From NCBI GenBank assembly GCA_030145035.1, contig JAQYWL010000054.1:1-12599 (forward strand): DNA of 12,599 nucleotides. The letters run 5' to 3'. Below the pieces are notes generated by a model. That model was not told the origin of the DNA. It saw only the letters and a program-made list of their open reading frames with translations, and ran no database searches. Position 1 is the first letter of the stretch, and each line of letters starts with the position of its first letter. The position numbers and the translations under genes were made by a program. This stretch comes from Desulfobacteria bacterium (lineage in GTDB: Bacteria > Desulfobacterota > Desulfobacteria > Desulfobacterales > C00003060). This document shows, piece by piece, positions 5,910 through 9,952 of this stretch.

Positions 5910-6594
5910 GGGTCTTCAACCCTTTCATCAGGTGGGCTTTCAAGGTTTTGAATTCCTTATCGGTCAATAATCCGTCTCTTTTGAGCGTGGAAATATTTTG
6001 GAGTTGTTCAAAGTAGTTGGGTTCGCCCATTGGGGCACCGCGCATAAGATGAAGACCGGGCCGGTCGCTGGAGAAAAAATTGAGTCTGGCTATCCTGTCT
6101 TGTTCTACTTTCTGCTCATAATCGCCTTCGTTTTTTTCCTTCTTGATGGCAACCAACTGGTCATAGGCTTCCTTTAGCTCTTTGAGCAACTGGGTATTTT
6201 CCCTTATGAGATTCACTCTCTCAACGGCATTGTTGAATACAATCTCCATCTCCTGGAGTTTGAAGGGTTTCTTGATATAATCATAGGCGCCTTCCCGTAT
6301 GGCCTCAATAGCGGTTTCAAGTGACCCGTGCCCTGTTATGATGATAACGACCACATCTGGATTCATTGCCCTGGCCTGGCGCAACACCTCCAGGCCGCCA
6401 ACCCTGGGCATCATCAGATCAGTAATTAGGATATCAACAGGCTCTTTGGTGATAAACTCTATAGCCTCAAGAGCATCGTTGAAAACCTCGACCGAAATAT
6501 GCTCCTTTGAGACCAAATCCTTCAGGATGTCGCCGATCGCTCTGTCATCATCTACGATCACGCTCCGGATAGAAGAGTCCTGCGCTTGCTTCAT
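5902..6594 (-). CDS. Response regulator with C-terminal SHOCT-like domain
   Basis: Phosphorylation-dependent signalling protein of 230 aa. REC (8-125) is complete: D15-D17, phospho-acceptor D59 in ITDLMMP, T87 in ITGHG and K109 in YIKKP. A coiled coil follows (about 117-168). The last 35 residues (FEQLQNISTLKRDGLLTDKE...) match the SHOCT pattern, a short helical hairpin usually at the end of membrane or stress proteins and thought to mediate oligomerisation or binding; here it replaces a DNA-binding or enzymatic output. The REC sequence is NtrC-like. It is the first gene of the minus-strand run, and its stop overlaps the HD-GYP start by 8 nt. There is a weak GAGA before the ATG and no promoter I can support in 6595-6720. 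Confidence 0.9.
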   Translation of the reverse strand: MKQAQDSSIRSVIVDDDRAIGDILKDLVSKEHISVEVFNDALEAIEFITKEPVDILITDLMMPRVGGLEVLRQARAMNPDVVVIIITGHGSLETAIEAIREGAYDYIKKPFKLQEMEIVFNNAVERVNLIRENTQLLKELKEAYDQLVAIKKEKNEGDYEQKVEQDRIARLNFFSSDRPGLHLMRGAPMGEPNYFEQLQNISTLKRDGLLTDKEFKTLKAHLMKGLKTHE

Positions 6595-6729
6595 CTATTA
6601 GTCTCTCATTCTACAGCCTGCTGTTGAGAAGCTTCCTTGAATGTGATAGGCAAGATCTACTTGTTACCTGTATCGGAAAGGTTTGCCTAAAACTTGAGCA
6701 TATAGGAATTTCCTTTTTGAGCGGCGTAG

Positions 6730-6821
6730 CCCTCCGGGGCGTAGGCCCTACGGGCCGGAGGCCGGGTTATATAAAATCACGGAGTGATTTTATAACTTGA
6801 GTTTCCCTGGGGCAAACTCAA
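6730..6821. repeat. Three consecutive palindromes in the divergent intergenic region
   Basis: First, 6731-6761 has CCTCCGG/CCGGAGG arms; its left 22 bases (6730-6751) are an inverted near copy of 9127-9149 in the nucleotidyltransferase gene, differing by one base. Second, 6770-6794 is TATAAAATCAC, GGA, GTGATTTTATA, a perfect 11-bp stem related to 4029-4053. Third, 6797-6821 is TTGAGTTT and AAACTCAA with a 9-nt loop. All lie upstream of both divergent operons (6595-7234), so they may be repeats or a regulatory stack. Confidence 0.7.
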
Positions 6822-6953
6822 AGACGGCAAGATACCTGCCAATCAACAACTTAAGAAGCTTTTTTTCGAAGATTTGATGTGTTATATGGGTGGCTCAAGA
6901 CCAAGACAAGATCTGATGCCGGTGCCTTAATTTTAACGCCTCGGAATTGTATG

Positions 6954-7123
6954 TTCTCAAAAAGCTTGGGTAATTCCACGAGACCCCGATTTGCTGTCAT
7001 TGCGAGGAGCGTCAGCGACGACGCAATCTCACCGCTGTCAAGGAGATTGCTTCGCTCCGCTCGCAATGACGAAAACCCGAACTTTTTGAGAAGTTACTCG
7101 GAATTTCTACAACCTATTGAAAT
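6954..7123. repeat. Nested inverted repeat element plus dispersed 27-mer
   Basis: Outer arms TTCTCAAAAAGCTTGGGT (6954-6971) and ACCCGAACTTTTTGAGAA (7075-7092) match at 16 of 18. Between them lies a 75-bp unit, 6996-7070, with perfect 11-bp ends GTCATTGCGAG and CTCGCAATGAC and inner arms GCAATCTC/GAGATTGC (7023-7030, 7043-7050). This GTCATTGCGAG...GCAATCTC family is a well-known small palindromic repeat in many bacteria. Just outside, 7097-7123 repeats 1390-1416 in inverted orientation. Confidence 0.8.
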
Positions 7124-7162
7124 CAGAAAGCTTTTGGTGACAGTCAATTCATACCATCCACA

Positions 7163-7215
7163 TGGAGTGTTGGAGTACACCCATCACTCCAGTACTCCAT
7201 TGCTCCAATACTCCA
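7163..7215. repeat. Inverted CTCCA/TGGAG repeat before the TPM gene
   Basis: TGGAGTGTTGGAG (7163-7175) and CTCCAATACTCCA (7203-7215) are inverted copies matching at 12 of 13, with more ACTCCA words between. It ends directly before the GGAG ribosome binding site (7221-7224) of the next gene, so a leader hairpin could influence its translation. Confidence 0.6.
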
Positions 7216-7234
7216 ATTGCGGAGCTAAGATCAT

Positions 7235-8038
7235 ATGATCACTAATCGACAATATTCGAATGTGAAGAATGGGCTTGCCCTTGTAACGGTCCTTTTCTTG
7301 ACACTCGCATGCCCAATTGTAAATCATGCCATTGAGGCATTTCCAAAGTCACGGGGGCTTATCAATGATTTTGCCAATGTCATTTCGCCCCAGTATGAAC
7401 AAAAGTTAGCAGAAGTGACTGGTGAACTTTTGAGAAAGACGGACGTGCCCGTGGTCGTGGTCACCATGCCAGACATTGGTGGAGAGGATTACAACGAGTA
7501 CGCCAACCGCCTGTACGCTGCGTGGGGCATCGGGAAAAAGGGCGAAGATCGAGGTGTCCTCATCTTTGTGACACTCAAAGAGCGTAAGATGCGTATCGAG
7601 ACCGGTTACGGAATAGAGGGGCTTATTCCCGATGGGCTGGCCGGAGAGATTCGCGACCAGTATATCATCCCATACCTGAAGCGAAATCAGTTTGGGGAAG
7701 GGCTTTTGAACGGCACCCTTGCAATAGCCAGCATCATTGCCAAAGATGCGGATGTCAGCCTGACCGGACAGGTCCCTGTGAAACGCCCGCCGAAGAGGCG
7801 CTCAGGCCTATCGGCCCTGGTGACGATCTTTCTCTTGTTGTTGATCTTCTTTTCCATGGGGAGGAGGCGAGGGGGGCTCTGGCCGCTTCTCCTCCTTTTG
7901 TTCATGGGAAGAGGGTTTGGATATGGAGGAGGCTACGGCCGGGGTGGCTTTGGTGGCAGCTTTGGTGGCTTTGGCGGGGGTTTTGGTGGCTTTGGCGGCG
8001 GCTTGAGTGGAGGAGGCGGCGCTGGCGGTGGTTTCTAG
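7235..8038 (+). CDS. TPM-domain membrane protein with glycine-rich tail (YgcG-like)
   Basis: Predicted envelope protein of 267 aa. A signal peptide or anchor (about 11-34, GLALVTVLFLTLACPIVNHA) precedes a TPM domain (36-172) with the family features LINDFANVISPQYEQKL, VPVVVVTM, RGVLIFVTLKERKMRIETGY and EGLIPDGLAGEI. Two hydrophobic segments follow (193-208 and 214-224), then a Gly/Phe-rich tail from 227 to the end (GGFGGSFGGFGGG pattern, ending GGAGGGF). TPM proteins are proposed to act in membrane protein quality control or photosystem repair in plants; in bacteria the exact role is unclear. GGAG ten bases before ATG supports the start. TPM and LemA genes are often paired; here the LemA gene is third downstream, with a nucleotidyltransferase-like gene between. 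Confidence 0.92.
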   Translation: MITNRQYSNVKNGLALVTVLFLTLACPIVNHAIEAFPKSRGLINDFANVISPQYEQKLAEVTGELLRKTDVPVVVVTMPDIGGEDYNEYANRLYAAWGIGKKGEDRGVLIFVTLKERKMRIETGYGIEGLIPDGLAGEIRDQYIIPYLKRNQFGEGLLNGTLAIASIIAKDADVSLTGQVPVKRPPKRRSGLSALVTIFLLLLIFFSMGRRRGGLWPLLLLLFMGRGFGYGGGYGRGGFGGSFGGFGGGFGGFGGGLSGGGGAGGGF

Positions 8039-8346
8039 GGGATTTGTACGTGGAGGCTCCTCGGGTGTGAGTGATCAAGGGAAGTATTCTTATCTCTCGC
8101 AGAGCACACAGAGTCGCAGGGTTTCTTGAGCTGAATTCCTGAGAGGGGAATTCAGCTCAACCAGCCATCCCTCGCATTGCTCGGGACATTTGCCCCCGCA
8201 GGGGCTGAGATTCTGCCTGATTTTTCCCCTCAAAAAATCAGGCCGAAAAAAATAGCTCAGTGGTCTCTGTGGACTCGAACGACCGCAGGGAGAGGGCGAG
8301 AGGCCCCCAACCCGTAACAGGCAACGCGAAACACGCAACGGTTGTT
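8039..8346. repeat. Repeat-filled gap with three hairpins
   Basis: No gene seen. A perfect 14-bp stem TTGAGCTGAATTCC/GGAATTCAGCTCAA (8126-8139, 8147-8160) comes first, then a GCCCC/GGGGC hairpin near 8192-8205, then GCCTGATTTTT/AAAAATCAGGC (8215-8225, 8233-8243). Flanking words such as GCAGAGCACACAGAG (from 8099) and TGGTCTCTGTGGAC (from 8261) are typical of dispersed CTCTGTG repeats. The first stem follows the TPM stop by about 90 bp and could attenuate transcription, but lacks a U-tract. Confidence 0.65.
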
Positions 8347-8353
8347 AAGGAGG
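8347..8353 (+). promoter_or_regulatory. Strong ribosome binding site for the nucleotidyltransferase-like gene
   Basis: AAGGAGG seven bases ahead of ATG at 8361, the best ribosome binding site on the plus strand of this window. It fixes the start. Confidence 0.85.
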
Positions 8354-8360
8354 ACACCTC

Positions 8361-9161
8361 ATGTCCAAGATTCCGAAAGATCCGGGGGAGATATCTCCCG
8401 GCATCGTCAATGATTACAAGGGTCTGTTTGGCGAGGACCTGATTTCCGTCATACTTTACGGGAGCGCGGCAAGCGGTGACTACATTCCCGGCAAATCAGA
8501 CATTAATTTTATGATTGTGCTTTCTGAAAAGGGAATCGATTCCCTTGACCGGACCTTTGACCTCATTGCCAGGTGGAAAAAGCGCAATGTGGCCACTCCC
8601 TTGTTTCTAACCGAAGCGTATTTCCAGACATCATTGGATGTCTTTCCGATTGAATATCTGAATTTCCAGAACACTTATGAACTCGTTTATGGCAAAGATA
8701 TCCTGAAGGATCTCTCTCTTGACCGCGAGTTTTTGAGAATGCAATGCGAGAAGGAAGTGAAGGGCAAGTTACTCCTTTTGAGGGAGGCCTTCCTGGAGAG
8801 CCAGGGTAAGGCAAAGCACCTCCAGCAGCTCATAGCACAGTCTCTTGGTGCGTTTGTCGCCATCTTTAAGGCGCTTCTTCATCTGAAAGGAAAAGAGCTT
8901 CCCCGCCACAAACGTGAGGTCATCAAACAGGTCTGCCACACCTTTGAGATGGACAGTGGCCTTTTTGAAAAGCTCCTCGATGTTAAAGAAAAAAGGGTCA
9001 AGCTAAGCGGCCCTGAAATTACCAACCTATTCAAATCATATCTAAAGGAGGTACAAAAACTCTGGAAGATCGTGGACGGGCTGAACAAAAATGTTGCCTC
9101 AAACCTCAAACCTCAAACGGAGCGGAGTAGGGGCCTACGCCCCGGAGGGATTGCGGAATGA
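8361..9161 (+). CDS. Nucleotidyltransferase-fold protein with altered catalytic motif
   Basis: A 266-aa soluble protein. Residues 25-115 have the polymerase-beta-type nucleotidyltransferase fold: VILYGSAASGDYIPGKSDIN, with the GS signature at 34-35. The usual second catalytic aspartate of D-x-D is asparagine here (D47-I-N49); D93 in SLDVFPIEYL could be the third acid. Residues 120-243 are helical, probably a substrate-binding or HEPN-like partner domain, though no HEPN RX4-6H motif is seen. With D49 replaced, metal-dependent transfer may be weak or lost, so it could be a sensor or scaffold. The last 22 residues (VASNLKPQTERSRGLRPGGI and the end) are translated from a dispersed repeat at 9094-9149, so the original stop was probably earlier. 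It sits between TPM and LemA genes on the same strand. Substrate unknown. Confidence 0.85.
   Translation: MSKIPKDPGEISPGIVNDYKGLFGEDLISVILYGSAASGDYIPGKSDINFMIVLSEKGIDSLDRTFDLIARWKKRNVATPLFLTEAYFQTSLDVFPIEYLNFQNTYELVYGKDILKDLSLDREFLRMQCEKEVKGKLLLLREAFLESQGKAKHLQQLIAQSLGAFVAIFKALLHLKGKELPRHKREVIKQVCHTFEMDSGLFEKLLDVKEKRVKLSGPEITNLFKSYLKEVQKLWKIVDGLNKNVASNLKPQTERSRGLRPGGIAE
9094..9149. repeat. Dispersed repeat forming the 3' end of the nucleotidyltransferase-like gene
   Basis: CCTCAAACC words repeated three times, then ACGGAGCG, then GTAGGGGCCTACGCCCCGGA (from 9127). The final part is an inverted near copy of 6730-6751, and the first part resembles the complement of 1108-1160. It is read in frame to a stop at 9159-9161. 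Confidence 0.7.
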
Positions 9162-9239
9162 AGAACTGCGCAGCTCATATTTATGCACGACGACACAAAT
9201 ATCTGCGCACCAACTACCGGGGATTGTCAAATCCTTTCG

Positions 9240-9313
9240 TAGGGGCGGGGTTCATCCCCGCCCGAGAAGCCTGAATCGTACGGCGACGCGGGAGGGCATA
9301 AAGCCCGCCCCTA
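9240..9313. repeat. Compound palindrome upstream of the LemA gene
   Basis: Outer arms TAGGGGCGGG (9240-9249) and CCCGCCCCTA (9304-9313) are perfect. An inner hairpin GGGCGGGG/CCCCGCCC (9243-9250, 9256-9263) and a second GGGC...GCCC pair near the right arm can form instead. This GTAGGGGCGGG family is a common small repeat of environmental bacteria. No gene in 9162-9376. Confidence 0.75.
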
Positions 9314-9376
9314 TATCCATTCTCTCCCATTGTCTGTTATGCAAAACAATTAATGACGCTATGTATAGGGGGTTAA

Positions 9377-9952
9377 ATGACACAAGGACAAAAAACCACG
9401 CTGATCGTAATAGGGATTGTTCTGCTGGTTATCTTGATCCCTTTTGGGTATCTGAAGGGGACCTACAACAGCCTTGTTCGTATGGACGAGGGGATAAAGG
9501 GGGCCTGGGCACAGGTGGAAAATCAACTCCAGCGCCGCTACGACCTGATCCCCAATTATGTGGAAACCGTAAAGGGGTATGCCAAGCACGAAAAGGAGGT
9601 TTTCCTGAAGGTGACCCAGGCGCGTTCGAAGGTGGCCGGGGCAGGCGCTATCAGTGAAAAGATCGCTGCCAACAACCAGCTCTCTTCGGCTCTGGCCCGA
9701 CTGTTAGTGGTGGTGGAGCGGTATCCTGATCTGAAGGCCAATGCCAATTTTATCCGTCTTCAAGACGAACTGGCAGGGACTGAAAACAGGATTTCAGTGG
9801 AACGGCGCCGTTTCAACGAAGCGGTAAAGGTCTTCAATATTAAGATCAGGAGCTTTCCGACCAACTTCATAGCCGGGATGTTCGGGTTTGAAAAGGCCAC
9901 CTTCTTTGAAGTGCCAAAGGAGAAACAAGAGGTCCCGAAGGTGAAATTTTAG
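9377..9952 (+). CDS. lemA: LemA family membrane protein
   Basis: A 191-aa protein with an N-terminal membrane anchor (8-26, TLIVIGIVLLVILIPFGYL) and a long helical domain facing outward. Family landmarks are YNSLVRMDEGIKGAWAQVEN (30-49), QRRYDLIPNYVETVKGY (52-68), HEKEVFLKVTQARS (71-84), LARLLVVVERYPDLKAN (106-122), ENRISVERRRFNEAVKVFN (136-154) and FIAGMFGFEKATFFEV (164-179). The length is normal. Its biochemical role is not settled; it commonly accompanies TPM proteins and membrane proteases. AGGGGG four bases before ATG marks the start. The stop TAG at 9950-9952 abuts the ATG of the EndoQ-UvrD gene, so both are on one transcript. Confidence 0.95.
   Translation: MTQGQKTTLIVIGIVLLVILIPFGYLKGTYNSLVRMDEGIKGAWAQVENQLQRRYDLIPNYVETVKGYAKHEKEVFLKVTQARSKVAGAGAISEKIAANNQLSSALARLLVVVERYPDLKANANFIRLQDELAGTENRISVERRRFNEAVKVFNIKIRSFPTNFIAGMFGFEKATFFEVPKEKQEVPKVKF

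Noticed and set aside
8215..8243. Intrinsic terminator
   Set aside because: The stem is AT-rich at its loop side, is followed by A residues rather than a T-run on the plus strand, and fits better as a repeat hairpin.
8253..8275. TAGCTCAGTGG resembling a tRNA D-arm
   Set aside because: No acceptor stem, anticodon arm or T-arm can be placed around it; it belongs to the CTCTGTG repeat stretch.
9091..9657. Plus-strand open frame of 188 codons overlapping lemA
   Set aside because: It runs through repeats and then the lemA gene in a different frame; the LemA protein is clearly the real product.
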